Source: an uncultured Eubacteriales bacterium (GTDB lineage Bacteria; Bacillota; Clostridia; Oscillospirales; Acutalibacteraceae). From it: 16,147 nucleotides of DNA. The stretch spans positions 1 through 16,147 of the forward strand of contig ONIF01000031.1 in assembly GCA_900317795.1 (NCBI GenBank). Reading direction: 5' to 3'. The position numbers and the translations under genes were made by a program. Below are positions 6,525-13,316 of the stretch, in pieces (positions within the stretch are counted from its first letter, which is position 1; each line of letters opens with the position of its first letter). The notes beneath the pieces are model-generated. The model was not told where the DNA came from, ran no database searches, and saw only the letters and a program-made list of their open reading frames with translations.

Positions 6525-6553
6525 ATTATACCACACCGAAATGTGTATGTCAA
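6525..6553 (-). promoter_or_regulatory. consensus promoter of rplJ-rplL-rpmB
   Basis: On the minus strand a perfect TTGACA (6548-6553), a 17-base spacer and a perfect TATAAT (6525-6530). Transcription should begin near 6518, directly before the L10 leader. It separates rplJL from the upstream rplKA genes as a unit of its own. Confidence 0.95.
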
Positions 6554-6562
6554 GCATTTTTT

Positions 6563-6699
6563 AGAGAGTGGAGTGTGGAGAGTTGAGAGTGGAGTGATCC
6601 ACGCTTGTCCACATATTCACCCTGTCGTCATTTATTCGGAAAGCACATGAATTTCAAGCGAACATTCTGCTCCACTCTCCACTCTGCACTCTCCACACT
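6563..6699. repeat. inverted pair of GGAGAGT-type arrays between rplA and the rplJ promoter
   Basis: The left arm (6563-6594) is built of GGAGAGT/GGAGTGT-like units; the right arm (6670-6699) is its near reverse complement, sharing AGTGTGGAGAGT and AGAGTGGAG with a two-base difference. About 75 bases without any gene lie between them. The right arm ends 5 bases from the rplA stop codon and the left arm begins 10 bases from the -35 box of the rplJ promoter. RNA from rplA could fold into a long stem here and act as an end or stability signal. The arms match the array after the tRNA (4297-4326), so this is a repeat family. Confidence 0.75.
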
Positions 6700-6704
6700 A
6701 AAAA

Positions 6705-7406
6705 TCAGACTGCTCCCGTGATTTTAGCGGGATTTACTTTTACAGCAGGTCCCATTGTTGTAGCAACTGCAACGGATTTGATATACTGACCTTTTGCGGC
6801 AGCGGGCTTTGCCTTGATGATGGCATTGATAAGAGCGTCAAAGTTTTCGGAAACCTTATCTGTGCCAAAGGAAACCTTGCCTATCGGGCAGTGAATAATA
6901 TTTGTTTTATCAAGACGGTACTCAATTTTACCTGCTTTTGCTTCTTTAATAGCCTTTGCAATGTCGGGTGTAACAGTACCTGCTTTGGGGTTCGGCATCA
7001 ATCCACGAGGACCGAGGATTTTACCAAGACGACCTACCAAACCCATCATATCGGGAGTTGTGATAAGAACGTCAAAGTCTGTCCAGCCTTCGCTCTGGAT
7101 TTTCTGAGTGAATTCCTCTGCACCGACATATTCGGCACCTGCTTCCTGAGCCTTCTGGATATTGTCGCCCTTGCAGATTGCAAGAACTCTTACCTGCTTG
7201 CCTGTACCGTTCGGAAGAACGATAGCACCACGAACCTGCTGGTCGGCATGACGTGAGTCAACACCGAGCTTTACATGAAGTTCAACGGTTTCGTCAAACT
7301 TGGCAGTGCCTGTTTTAAGGCAAACATCTATTGCTTCTTTTGAATCATAAGCTTTTGTCTTGTCGATGAGTTTTGCTGCATCGACATATTTTTTACCGTG
7401 TTTCAT
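6705..7406 (-). CDS. rplA: 50S ribosomal protein L1
   Basis: L1 (233 residues) forms the mobile L1 stalk at the E site and often represses its own mRNA. Seen: the opening MKHGKKYVDAAKLIDK, the segment KFDETVELHVKLGVDSRHAD (about 36-55), VRGAIVLPNGTGK, and GRLGKILGPRGLMPNPK, which is diagnostic for L1. The length is normal. The ATG at 7406 has GGGAGG upstream. It lies 67 bases after rplK on the same strand, in the standard rplK-rplA pair, with no promoter between. Confidence 0.98.
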   Translation of the reverse strand: MKHGKKYVDAAKLIDKTKAYDSKEAIDVCLKTGTAKFDETVELHVKLGVDSRHADQQVRGAIVLPNGTGKQVRVLAICKGDNIQKAQEAGAEYVGAEEFTQKIQSEGWTDFDVLITTPDMMGLVGRLGKILGPRGLMPNPKAGTVTPDIAKAIKEAKAGKIEYRLDKTNIIHCPIGKVSFGTDKVSENFDALINAIIKAKPAAAKGQYIKSVAVATTMGPAVKVNPAKITGAV

Positions 7407-7473
7407 TATGGTTTTTCCTCCCTATTCAGTGGTAAAATCGGAAATTATTGTTGTCCTCCCACTCGGAGAGCGA

Positions 7474-7899
7474 TCAGTCGATTACTTCAATACCCATACT
7501 TCTTGCCGTACCTGCTATCATGCTGCAAGCGGTTTCAATGCTTGAAGCATTGAGGTCGGGCATTTTCTGTTCAGCGATGGCACGAACCTGTTCTTTTGTA
7601 ATCTTTGCAACTTTCTTTTTGTTGGGTTCGCCCGAAGCCGATTCGATTCCGCAAGCTTTCTTGATAAGAACTGCCGCAGGCGGAGTCTTTGTTACAAAAG
7701 TGAATGAGCGGTCTGCATAAACCGTGATTACAACAGGAATAATAAGACCAATATCTTTCTTTGTACGCTCATTGAATTCCTTTGTAAATGCCATGATATT
7801 GACACCGTGCTGACCGAGAGCCGGTCCGACAGGCGGTGCCGGTGTTGCCTTGCCGGCAGGTATCTGAAGCTTGATAAAGCCTGTTACCTTCTGAGCCAT
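7474..7899 (-). CDS. rplK: 50S ribosomal protein L11
   Basis: L11 (141 residues) forms the GTPase-associated centre with 23S rRNA and is needed for RelA-type stringent signalling. Seen: MAQKVTGFIKLQIPAGKA, then the Pro-rich PAPPVGPALGQHGVNIMAF linker region typical of L11, and the RNA-binding C-terminal domain ending SMGIEVID. The ATG at 7899 is chosen over the TTG six codons upstream because GGAGGTG lies 9 bases before it and the protein then starts as in relatives. It follows nusG after about 118 bases that hold hairpins. Confidence 0.98.
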   Translation of the reverse strand: MAQKVTGFIKLQIPAGKATPAPPVGPALGQHGVNIMAFTKEFNERTKKDIGLIIPVVITVYADRSFTFVTKTPPAAVLIKKACGIESASGEPNKKKVAKITKEQVRAIAEQKMPDLNASSIETACSMIAGTARSMGIEVID

Positions 7900-7934
7900 T
7901 TTTAACTGCACCTCCAAAATTTGTGGTAAAATGC

Positions 7935-8003
7935 GGAGAAATTTAAAATTTTTTCTCCTCCCACGAGGGAAAGCTCCCTCAATAACAACGGAATAGCTCC
8001 GTT
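7935..8003 (-). promoter_or_regulatory. three hairpins in the nusG-rplK spacer
   Basis: On the minus strand, in order: AACGGA-GCTAT-TCCGTT (7987-8003), GAGGGA-GCTT-TCCCTC (7965-7980) and a palindrome GGAGAAA ... TTTCTCC (7935-7958). None is followed by a clear T-run before rplK, so none is a strong terminator. They may be a leader that controls rplK-rplA, for instance an L1 binding site, or mRNA processing signals. This role is inference. Confidence 0.4.
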
Positions 8004-8017
8004 ATCAGCGTGTTTTT

Positions 8018-8557
8018 TTACTCCAATACTTCGACCTTGTTCAAAGCAAGGTCAACAGGAGTATCCTGTCCGAACATCTGAACAATCACTCTTACCGTAT
8101 TGTTCTGGACGTCGATGAACTCAACCGTTCCCTCTGCGTCGTCAAATGAATCATCTTTGATACGTACTCTGTCGCCCACTTTGTAGGCAACTTCTATACG
8201 AGCTGCGGTTTCACTTTGGTTTTCAAGTCCCATTGCCTTTACTTCCTCGTCTGAAAGAGGTATCGGCTTGGAACTCGGACCGACAAAGCCCGTACAGCCT
8301 CTGATATTTCTCACGATATACCATGTATCATCTGTCATTACCATTTTGATGAACACATATCCCGGAAAAATTTTGCGTTCAACAGTTTTCGGTTTGTCGT
8401 CGGTAATCTCCGTCACCGTTTCTATCGGCACACAGACATCAGTTATCAGTTCCTTAAATCCTCTGTTTTCAACAGTTGTTTCGAGGTTAGAGGCAACTTT
8501 TTTTTCATATCCTGAATATGTATGGACAACATACCATTTCGGTTCATTGTTTGACAT
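8018..8557 (-). CDS. nusG: transcription elongation/antitermination factor NusG
   Basis: NusG (179 residues) binds the RNA polymerase clamp and links transcription to translation or Rho. Seen: the NGN domain with PKWYVVHTYSGYEKKVASNL, RKIFPGYVFIKM and WYIVRNIRGCTGFVG, then the C-terminal KOW domain with YKVGDRVRIKDDSFDDAEG (about 130-150) and the end LALNKVEVLE. The ATG at 8557 is chosen over the GTG six codons upstream because GGAGGG lies 7 bases before it. It is 26 bases after secE, in the usual secE-nusG-rplK-rplA order. Confidence 0.98.
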   Translation of the reverse strand: MSNNEPKWYVVHTYSGYEKKVASNLETTVENRGFKELITDVCVPIETVTEITDDKPKTVERKIFPGYVFIKMVMTDDTWYIVRNIRGCTGFVGPSSKPIPLSDEEVKAMGLENQSETAARIEVAYKVGDRVRIKDDSFDDAEGTVEFIDVQNNTVRVIVQMFGQDTPVDLALNKVEVLE

Positions 8558-8583
8558 TGTTTTTCCCTCCGACACTCATTTTT

Positions 8584-8829
8584 TTAATTTCCGGCAAGAT
8601 CCATGACAAGCCCGAAAAGGCTGTGAAGTCCTGTATCAACGCCAAAAATCACCAGTCCCGACACCAGCATGACCAGCAATACAATTCCCGTATTCCTGAA
8701 AGTCGTTTTCGGTGAAGGCCATACAATTTTTTTGATCTCCCTGATAATATCACGGAAGAAACCTACAATACTATTCCAAGCTCTCGCAAAGACATTAGGT
8801 TTTTTTTCATCAGCATTTTTCTTAGCCAT
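8584..8829 (-). CDS. secE: preprotein translocase subunit SecE
   Basis: SecE (81 residues) clamps the SecY channel in the membrane. The single-helix form typical of Gram-positives is seen: a charged N-terminal part, the amphipathic stretch VGFFRDIIREIKKIVWPS, then the conserved WPSPKTTFRNT and one membrane segment (about residues 47-68, IVLLVMLVSGLVIFGVD). The ATG has GGAGGTATC upstream. It lies 15 bases after rpmG, and nusG follows. Confidence 0.96.
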   Translation of the reverse strand: MAKKNADEKKPNVFARAWNSIVGFFRDIIREIKKIVWPSPKTTFRNTGIVLLVMLVSGLVIFGVDTGLHSLFGLVMDLAGN

Positions 8830-8844
8830 GCCTGATACCTCCGC

Positions 8845-8994
8845 TTACTTTGTTTCCTTATGCAGAGTATGCTTTTTGCAGAATCTGCAGTACTTGTTCA
8901 TTTCAAGTCTGTCCGGATCGTTTTTCTTGTTTTTCATAGTGTTGTAGTTACGCTGCTTGCACTCTGTGCAGGCCAATGTTATTTTTACTCTCAT
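8845..8994 (-). CDS. rpmG: 50S ribosomal protein L33
   Basis: L33 (49 residues), a small zinc-ribbon ribosomal protein. It begins MRVKITLACTECKQRNY and has two CxxC pairs (C9/C12, C36/C39), so it is the zinc-binding form. The ATG at 8994 is chosen because GGAGGTG lies 6 bases upstream and family members start at this point; the frame is open for 31 more codons upstream but these lie in the leader. It is the first gene of the rpmG-secE-nusG-rplK-rplA unit, the usual order in Firmicutes. Confidence 0.97.
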   Translation of the reverse strand: MRVKITLACTECKQRNYNTMKNKKNDPDRLEMNKYCRFCKKHTLHKETK

Positions 8995-9077
8995 TAACGG
9001 CACCTCCCGGTATTTCGGAATATATAAACCTCCCTCATTAAAGACACAAAAAAAATTGCCCCTTTTGAGGTATCTAT

Positions 9078-9107
9078 AATATAACACAAAGCAAATATAT
9101 TTGTCAA
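9078..9107 (-). promoter_or_regulatory. promoter of rpmG-secE-nusG-rplK-rplA
   Basis: On the minus strand TTGACA (9102-9107), an 18-base spacer and TATATT (9078-9083), about 85 bases before rpmG. With a 17-base spacer the -10 would read TTATAT. The leader up to rpmG shows no obvious attenuator. Confidence 0.75.
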
Positions 9108-9118
9108 GAGTTTTTTAC

Positions 9119-9145
9119 AAAAAAAGCAGCCACGAAAGTGACCGC
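9119..9145 (-). terminator. Rho-independent terminator after the cpsB-like gene
   Basis: On the minus strand GCGGTCAC-TTTC-GTGGCTGC (9126-9145) forms an 8-bp stem with two G-U pairs and is followed by seven Ts. It begins 8 bases after the stop codon at 9154-9156 and separates the polysaccharide operon from the rpmG promoter. Confidence 0.85.
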
Positions 9146-9153
9146 TTTTTAAA

Positions 9154-9912
9154 TCAACGCCAGCGTCCCAAAAACTTTTTAGGCTTTTGCATAACAGGCT
9201 CATCAAAGTATCTGTTATTAAAAATATCATAGCTGTTTTTTATCAGCCAGTCTTCATACTGAGAACCGAGTTTTTTTTGAACCAGTCTGTATGCCGCCTT
9301 TGTATTTGGCGGACGTTTTTCAGCGGAGTGAGCGTCACTGCATATAATATGTGCAAGCTCCCAGTTGATGTATTGGAGTGCATTCACTCCTTTTACATTG
9401 GCAGGATTGACAACAGCGGCGGCATTTACCTGTGCAACACAGCCTATGGAAACAAGGTCATACAGTTTTACGGGGTCATGTGTAAAATACTCATATCTTT
9501 CGACGTGGGCAAGTATGGGAGTATATCCACGTTCCAATATATTCTGCATAGTTCGTGTAATTCCGTATGGTCTGTTCATCACGGGAAATTCGATAAGAAT
9601 ATATTTTGCATTTTCAAAAGCAAGTTTGGAAATATCCATTTCTATCAAACGCATGGAAAAGAACACTTCACAGCCAAGTTTCGTATCTATACCGATTTCC
9701 GAAAAGCCCTCCGCATTTTTCAGAGCCTCAAAGCTTCTCTGACGGGCGGAGAGAAATTCTTCCATATCTTGTCTTTCGGGGTTAAAGTGCGGTGTAAACA
9801 CGATTTTTTTAATGCCCTGTTCTTTTTCCAGTGCAAGAAGTGCAAGCGATTCTTCAACCGTTTGTGCCCCATCGTCTATTCCGGGCAGTATATGGCAGTG
9901 CATATCTATCAT
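9154..9912 (-). CDS. CpsB/YwqE-type PHP-domain protein-tyrosine phosphatase
   Basis: Manganese-dependent phosphatase (252 residues) that removes phosphate from the partner tyrosine kinase and so controls capsule or exopolysaccharide assembly. PHP metal-binding residues are seen in order: H5/H7 (DMHCHILPGIDDG), H42 (FTPHFNP), E82 (LGCEVFF), H136 (ILAHVERY) and D193/H195 (SDAHS). All are present, so it should be active. The length is normal for CpsB/CapC. The ATG at 9912 follows the kinase gene's stop by 10 bases; the ribosome site AGGAG lies inside the end of the kinase gene, with long spacing, so translation may be coupled. An ATG three codons on is possible. It is the last gene of the cpsC-cpsD-cpsB-like operon. 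Confidence 0.93.
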   Translation of the reverse strand: MIDMHCHILPGIDDGAQTVEESLALLALEKEQGIKKIVFTPHFNPERQDMEEFLSARQRSFEALKNAEGFSEIGIDTKLGCEVFFSMRLIEMDISKLAFENAKYILIEFPVMNRPYGITRTMQNILERGYTPILAHVERYEYFTHDPVKLYDLVSIGCVAQVNAAAVVNPANVKGVNALQYINWELAHIICSDAHSAEKRPPNTKAAYRLVQKKLGSQYEDWLIKNSYDIFNNRYFDEPVMQKPKKFLGRWR

Positions 9913-9922
9913 TGAAAATCAC

Positions 9923-10750
9923 TTACTCCTCACCGTTATCTGTTTTTTCTTCATCAGCGGCATTTTCTTCGGATTTCTTTTTATGCCTGTGACCGTAGCC
10001 GTAGCCGTAACCGTAATATCCACCGTAATAATAGTAATAATTATAGGAAGAGTATTTCGAGTAGTAGTAATTTCCGACAGATTTCTCACTGTAAATACTG
10101 TATATTGCACCGAGAATTTTAACGCCTGCGGAGTCGAGATAGCCCTTTGCTTTCAGCACAAGACCTTTTTCCGTTGCATTGTGTTTCACAACGAGCAACG
10201 CACCATTCATATATTTGCCGAGAGCCGCTGCGTCTGTAACGAGGAGTACGGGCGGTGTATCGTATATGACATAGTCATACATGGTTTCAAGTTCATCTAT
10301 GACATCTTTCATTTTTGCACTTGCAAGAAGTTCCGACGGGTTGGGAGGTGTGGAGCCTGAGAGAAGTACGTCCATGGTAGTGCCTTCAACGTGATTGACA
10401 CCCTCTTTTATTGTTATCTCGCCTTTAAGGATATTGGTAAGACCTGTGGAGTTTCTGTTGGCTTTGAGAAATCTGTGTACGCTGGGACGACGAAGGTCGC
10501 ACTCTACAAGACAAACTTTCTTGTCATATCCTGCAAGGGTAAGGGCAAGATTGACGGAAACATTTGTTTTTCCCTCATTGGCAAGGGTAGATGTTATCAT
10601 AATTTTTTTGCAGTCCTGTGCAGCGGTGATAAATTCAAGGTTCGTGCAGAGCATTTTATATGCCTCTACATAGGAAAAAGGTGCATTATCATCTGCAACG
10701 CTGAAAAGCTGTTTGGTAGTCGGTTTTCTGTGTCTGCGTCTTGAACTCAT
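9923..10750 (-). CDS. CpsD/CapB-type bacterial tyrosine kinase (BY-kinase)
   Basis: Cytoplasmic tyrosine autokinase (275 residues) that works with a membrane adaptor to regulate polysaccharide chain assembly. Seen: Walker A TSTLANEGKTN (53-63, K61), Walker A' LVECDLRRP (81-89, D85), Walker B YVIYDTPP (160-167, D164), and a Tyr-rich C-terminal cluster with 15 tyrosines in residues 228-252, the expected autophosphorylation tail. After the cluster comes an unusual Lys/His patch (HRHKKK) and an acidic end. The activating adaptor is a separate gene upstream, overlapping by 4 bases (ATGA), as in Firmicutes; proteobacterial kinases carry both parts in one chain. The cpsB-like phosphatase follows. 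Confidence 0.95.
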   Translation of the reverse strand: MSSRRRHRKPTTKQLFSVADDNAPFSYVEAYKMLCTNLEFITAAQDCKKIMITSTLANEGKTNVSVNLALTLAGYDKKVCLVECDLRRPSVHRFLKANRNSTGLTNILKGEITIKEGVNHVEGTTMDVLLSGSTPPNPSELLASAKMKDVIDELETMYDYVIYDTPPVLLVTDAAALGKYMNGALLVVKHNATEKGLVLKAKGYLDSAGVKILGAIYSIYSEKSVGNYYYSKYSSYNYYYYYGGYYGYGYGYGHRHKKKSEENAADEEKTDNGEE

Positions 10751-11496
10751 GTCTGATTAAACTCCTTTCCGTCAACTTCGGGTATAATGCCTATAAGCGG
10801 AACATTCAAAGTACTCAATATGTCATCTTCGGTCTTGAATGTATTATTGGTAAGCTCTCTGAGGAACACAAGCAAAAGTACCAGAACCAGTCCCGCCGCA
10901 GCACCTATCAATGCATTTCTTCTGAGATTAGGGCTTACGGGCTTTCCGCCGTTCGATATTTTCGATGCACTGATTACTTTTACAGAACCTGCCTCTACTT
11001 TATCGGCAATAATCGGCGGTGCAACTTCCACAATTTCCGCAACGACCTTTTGTGCAAATTCCGCATTTGTATGTGTCATGGTAATTCTGACTACCTGAGT
11101 TGAATTGACAGCCGAAACGTTGATTCTCGAATTGAGTGTTTCATAGCTCATATTCAGCTGAAGATTATCTATCACCTGCTGAAGAACCGTATCCGACTTG
11201 ATTATGATTGAATAAACTTCCGCAAGGTCCTGTGCAGCGGTAAGTTCTGTCGTATTGATAACATTCTTGTCATTTGACTTATTGTTGACAATTATCATTG
11301 CACTTGCGGAATACTGCTTGGAAATAAAGAAAGATGAATAAAAATAAGCACCTATTCCGAAAATAACGGTAACTATCACAATCAATACAAGATTTTTCCT
11401 AATAATACCATATACAACTCTGAGATCTATTTCTTTTTCGCCCTGCGGCTGTTGAGCCTGCTGCACCTGCAGCTGCTGTTCAATTTTTTCTTCCAT
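10747..11496 (-). CDS. CpsC/YveK-type chain-length determinant and kinase adaptor (Wzz family)
   Basis: Membrane adaptor (249 residues) that sets polysaccharide chain length and activates the BY-kinase. Seen: a Gln-rich N-terminal tail (residues 7-19), TM1 about 35-57, an extracytoplasmic domain about 58-190 containing SKQYSASAMIIVNNK, a proline motif KPVSPN (185-190) right before TM2 (about 194-213), and a C-terminal cytoplasmic tail with VPLIGIIPEVDG. This is the Wzz layout with the C-terminal tail that contacts CpsD. The ATG at 11496 has GGGGAG 5 bases upstream. The Gln-rich N-terminus is the only odd part. It overlaps the kinase gene by 4 bases. Confidence 0.93.
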   Translation of the reverse strand: MEEKIEQQLQVQQAQQPQGEKEIDLRVVYGIIRKNLVLIVIVTVIFGIGAYFYSSFFISKQYSASAMIIVNNKSNDKNVINTTELTAAQDLAEVYSIIIKSDTVLQQVIDNLQLNMSYETLNSRINVSAVNSTQVVRITMTHTNAEFAQKVVAEIVEVAPPIIADKVEAGSVKVISASKISNGGKPVSPNLRRNALIGAAAGLVLVLLLVFLRELTNNTFKTEDDILSTLNVPLIGIIPEVDGKEFNQT

Positions 11497-11535
11497 TCAA
11501 ACTCCCCTGTTTCATTATATTTTTTTGGCACTAAC

Positions 11536-11565
11536 ATTATAAACGCTAAACCATCTCAATGTCAA
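11536..11565 (-). promoter_or_regulatory. promoter of the cpsCDB-like operon
   Basis: On the minus strand TTGACA (11560-11565), an 18-base spacer and TATAAT (11536-11541), about 40 bases before the ATG at 11496. The spacer 11497-11797 between the two divergent operons (301 bases) holds this promoter, the facing one at 11702-11730 and otherwise very AT-rich sequence with no gene. Confidence 0.88.
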
Positions 11566-11701
11566 TATAACATCTTAATTTTTAACTTTTTAACTAAAAC
11601 TTCCATTGAATACACAATAAAAATATATTACAATTATAACGGATTTGCCGTAACTGTTAAAAAAAACCTGTTTTTTTATCGCAAAATTATAAATGTTTTG
11701 A

Positions 11702-11730
11702 TTGACAAAAATAAATATTGGTAGTATAAT
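11702..11730 (+). promoter_or_regulatory. promoter of the surface protein-sortase operon
   Basis: A perfect TTGACA (11702-11707), a 17-base spacer and a perfect TATAAT (11725-11730), about 67 bases before the ATG at 11798. It is divergent from the cpsC-like promoter, about 135 bases apart. A match this good suggests strong or constitutive expression. Confidence 0.92.
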
Positions 11731-11797
11731 ATTTTCAAGTTTAAATTTTGCTTTTGTGCTGAATTTTAAACAATATTCTTTCAGAAAGGAAATGTAT

Positions 11798-12529
11798 ATG
11801 AAAAAAGCTATTAAGATTATTTCTGTGGGATTGCTTTCGGCAGCTATCGCTGCAACAACTTCAATGTCAGCTTTTGCCGCAGGCATAAACAGTGCAGAAC
11901 AAAAAATTCTTGATGAGCTTCGTACATCTGTGGATATGGAAGGTAATGATAAATATTTGCCTGTCAGCTATATCAATCAGGCTGAAAACTATTTCAATAC
12001 TATCGAAATATCCGACGCAGATGCAGATACCATCATCAGCAAAATCGAAAGCACCAAAACTTTCCTTACAGGAACGGGTGCTGTGAATTATGACGCTCTC
12101 ACCGATGCACAGATAGATGAATTTATCGTTAAGTGCAACGACATAGTAGGTGTCATCAATCTCAAACTTTTCTACGACAAGGCAACAAGAACCGTTACTA
12201 TCGTAGATGCTGACGGCAAAACTGTTTTCTCTGCTACCAATGTCGGTGCAAACGGCAACAAGAATAACGACAAGCCCAGAAACAGTGGCAATAATGGCGG
12301 CAACAGCGGCAATAACGGTGGCAACAGCGGCAATAATGGCGGCAACAGCGGCAATAACGGCGGCAACGGCAGCGGTACAGTTGTTGATGATAACCCCATA
12401 AAGAGAACAGGCATTGACTTTAACATTCCGGGTGTTACGTCAGTTGCGGGAACAGGCGTTCTTCTTGTTTCGGCAGCAGGTGTCTGCCTCATCAAAAAGA
12501 AAAAATCGGCAGTTCGTGAAGATGTCTGA
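11798..12529 (+). CDS. small secreted surface protein with Gly/Asn linker and atypical sorting signal
   Basis: Protein of 243 residues. A Sec signal peptide covers residues 1-27/28 (MKKAIKII ... SAFA-A). An acidic folded part follows (about 30-155), with a helical half containing SYINQAENYFNTIEISDADAD and a strand-rich half (TRTVTIVDADGKTVFSATN). Next are a flexible linker of four NSGNNGG units (162-189) and a C-terminal end with IKRTG (201-205), a hydrophobic stretch (215-232) and KKKK (233-236). That is the layout of a sortase substrate, but LPxTG is replaced by IKRTG. The sortase gene that follows overlaps by 8 bases. The plan resembles small acidic sortase-anchored proteins of Firmicutes that are paired with class D sortases (inference from memory). 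The ATG at 11798 has AAAGGA 7 bases upstream; an ATG two codons earlier is possible. Confidence 0.8.
   Translation: MKKAIKIISVGLLSAAIAATTSMSAFAAGINSAEQKILDELRTSVDMEGNDKYLPVSYINQAENYFNTIEISDADADTIISKIESTKTFLTGTGAVNYDALTDAQIDEFIVKCNDIVGVINLKLFYDKATRTVTIVDADGKTVFSATNVGANGNKNNDKPRNSGNNGGNSGNNGGNSGNNGGNSGNNGGNGSGTVVDDNPIKRTGIDFNIPGVTSVAGTGVLLVSAAGVCLIKKKKSAVREDV
12281..12364 (+). repeat. four 21-base tandem repeats coding NSGNNGG
   Basis: Four in-frame copies of a 21-base unit close to AACAGCGGCAATAACGGCGG, differing only at a few third positions, encode the spacer between the folded part and the C-terminal anchor of the surface protein. Gain or loss of units would change spacer length without breaking the frame. 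Confidence 0.9.
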
Positions 12530-13295
12530 GCAACATCACCATCATCACCATCACCACCATCATCACCACCACCGCTCATCTCGCAGCAGTGGCGGCAAAA
12601 AAAGCCGATCCCAGCAAAAAGGTTCTTTACATGGGAAGAATTTCATTATTCTTCCCATTGTTTTTTGTGTACTCATCTATCTTGTATGCGGTCTTGTGGT
12701 AATGCCCTCGGCTTCCTCTTATATCGCTATGTCAAATATGTTCTTCTCCGACAAAGAGAAAACGTTTGAAAATGAACATAGAAATATATTCGTGCCTGTC
12801 GAGGACACTTCCGAAGTTTCACAAAATTCCGATAAGCCCGATACCGTCAGTATCTCAAGCTTTACTTTCCCGTCATACGAGGACCAGTTCGGTGAACTTG
12901 TCATAGATGACTGCCAAATAAGAGCAGACCTTTATTTTGGCGACAGCTGGTATGTTCTCGGAAATGGTGTTGGTATATACAACGGCAGTGCTATTCCCGG
13001 ATATGGCAAAACCGTTCTTATCGCCGGTCATAACAATACTTATTTCAACGGTCTTAAACACGCCAAAGAAGGTCAGATCGTTAAAATAAGAACCAACTAC
13101 GGCAACTATAAATATGAAATAACAGGTATCAAAATAACCGACAATCAGGATCGCTCGGCTTATGACCTCAATAAAAATGAGGAAAATCTTATCATGTACA
13201 CCTGCTATCCTTTCGATACTCTCGGTCTTACCGACCAAAGAGCTTTCGTATATGCAAAATATGTTTCAGGTCCCATGATAGATAAAAACAGTTAA
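12522..13295 (+). CDS. sortase (class D-like) with an N-terminal run of 13 histidines
   Basis: Sortase of 257 residues: a membrane-anchored transpeptidase that cuts a sorting signal and joins the protein to the cell wall. Catalytic residues are seen in AGHNN (H170), IMYTCYP (C228) and DQRAF (R240); CYPFD after the Cys is typical of class D. The order is a short cytoplasmic tail, TM about 40-62, a linker, then the catalytic domain from about 125. Residues 5-17 are 13 consecutive His (mixed CAT/CAC codons), followed by a Ser/Arg/Lys-rich stretch. The tail should face the cytoplasm. The ATG at 12522 overlaps the end of the substrate gene by 8 bases, so the two are probably made together. A longer frame upstream lies wholly in the substrate gene and is rejected. 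The exact class is uncertain. Confidence 0.9.
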   Translation: MSEQHHHHHHHHHHHHHRSSRSSGGKKSRSQQKGSLHGKNFIILPIVFCVLIYLVCGLVVMPSASSYIAMSNMFFSDKEKTFENEHRNIFVPVEDTSEVSQNSDKPDTVSISSFTFPSYEDQFGELVIDDCQIRADLYFGDSWYVLGNGVGIYNGSAIPGYGKTVLIAGHNNTYFNGLKHAKEGQIVKIRTNYGNYKYEITGIKITDNQDRSAYDLNKNEENLIMYTCYPFDTLGLTDQRAFVYAKYVSGPMIDKNS

Positions 13296-13316
13296 TGACA
13301 GGAGTTGAAAAAAAAC

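Noticed and set aside
6563..6699. Inverted arrays as the ends of an insertion sequence
   Set aside because: Only about 75 bases lie between the arms, there is no transposase gene and no clear target duplication, so it is listed only as a repeat.
9187..9915. Long open frame of 242 codons on the plus strand opposite the cpsB-like gene
   Set aside because: It is a shadow of a well-supported PHP phosphatase with all metal residues; its protein has no family pattern and no good ribosome site.
12281..12364. Tandem repeats as a CRISPR array
   Set aside because: The 21-base units are contiguous with no spacers and code in frame for NSGNNGG.
12534..12572. Run of His codons as a cloning-vector affinity tag
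   Set aside because: The run lies in a native gene overlapping its upstream neighbour, with no vector sequence around it, and the next gene has a similar natural tail.
12172..12579. Minus-strand open frame rich in Pro and Leu
   Set aside because: It arises as the complement of the Gly/Asn repeat linker and His codons; low complexity with no promoter or ribosome site.
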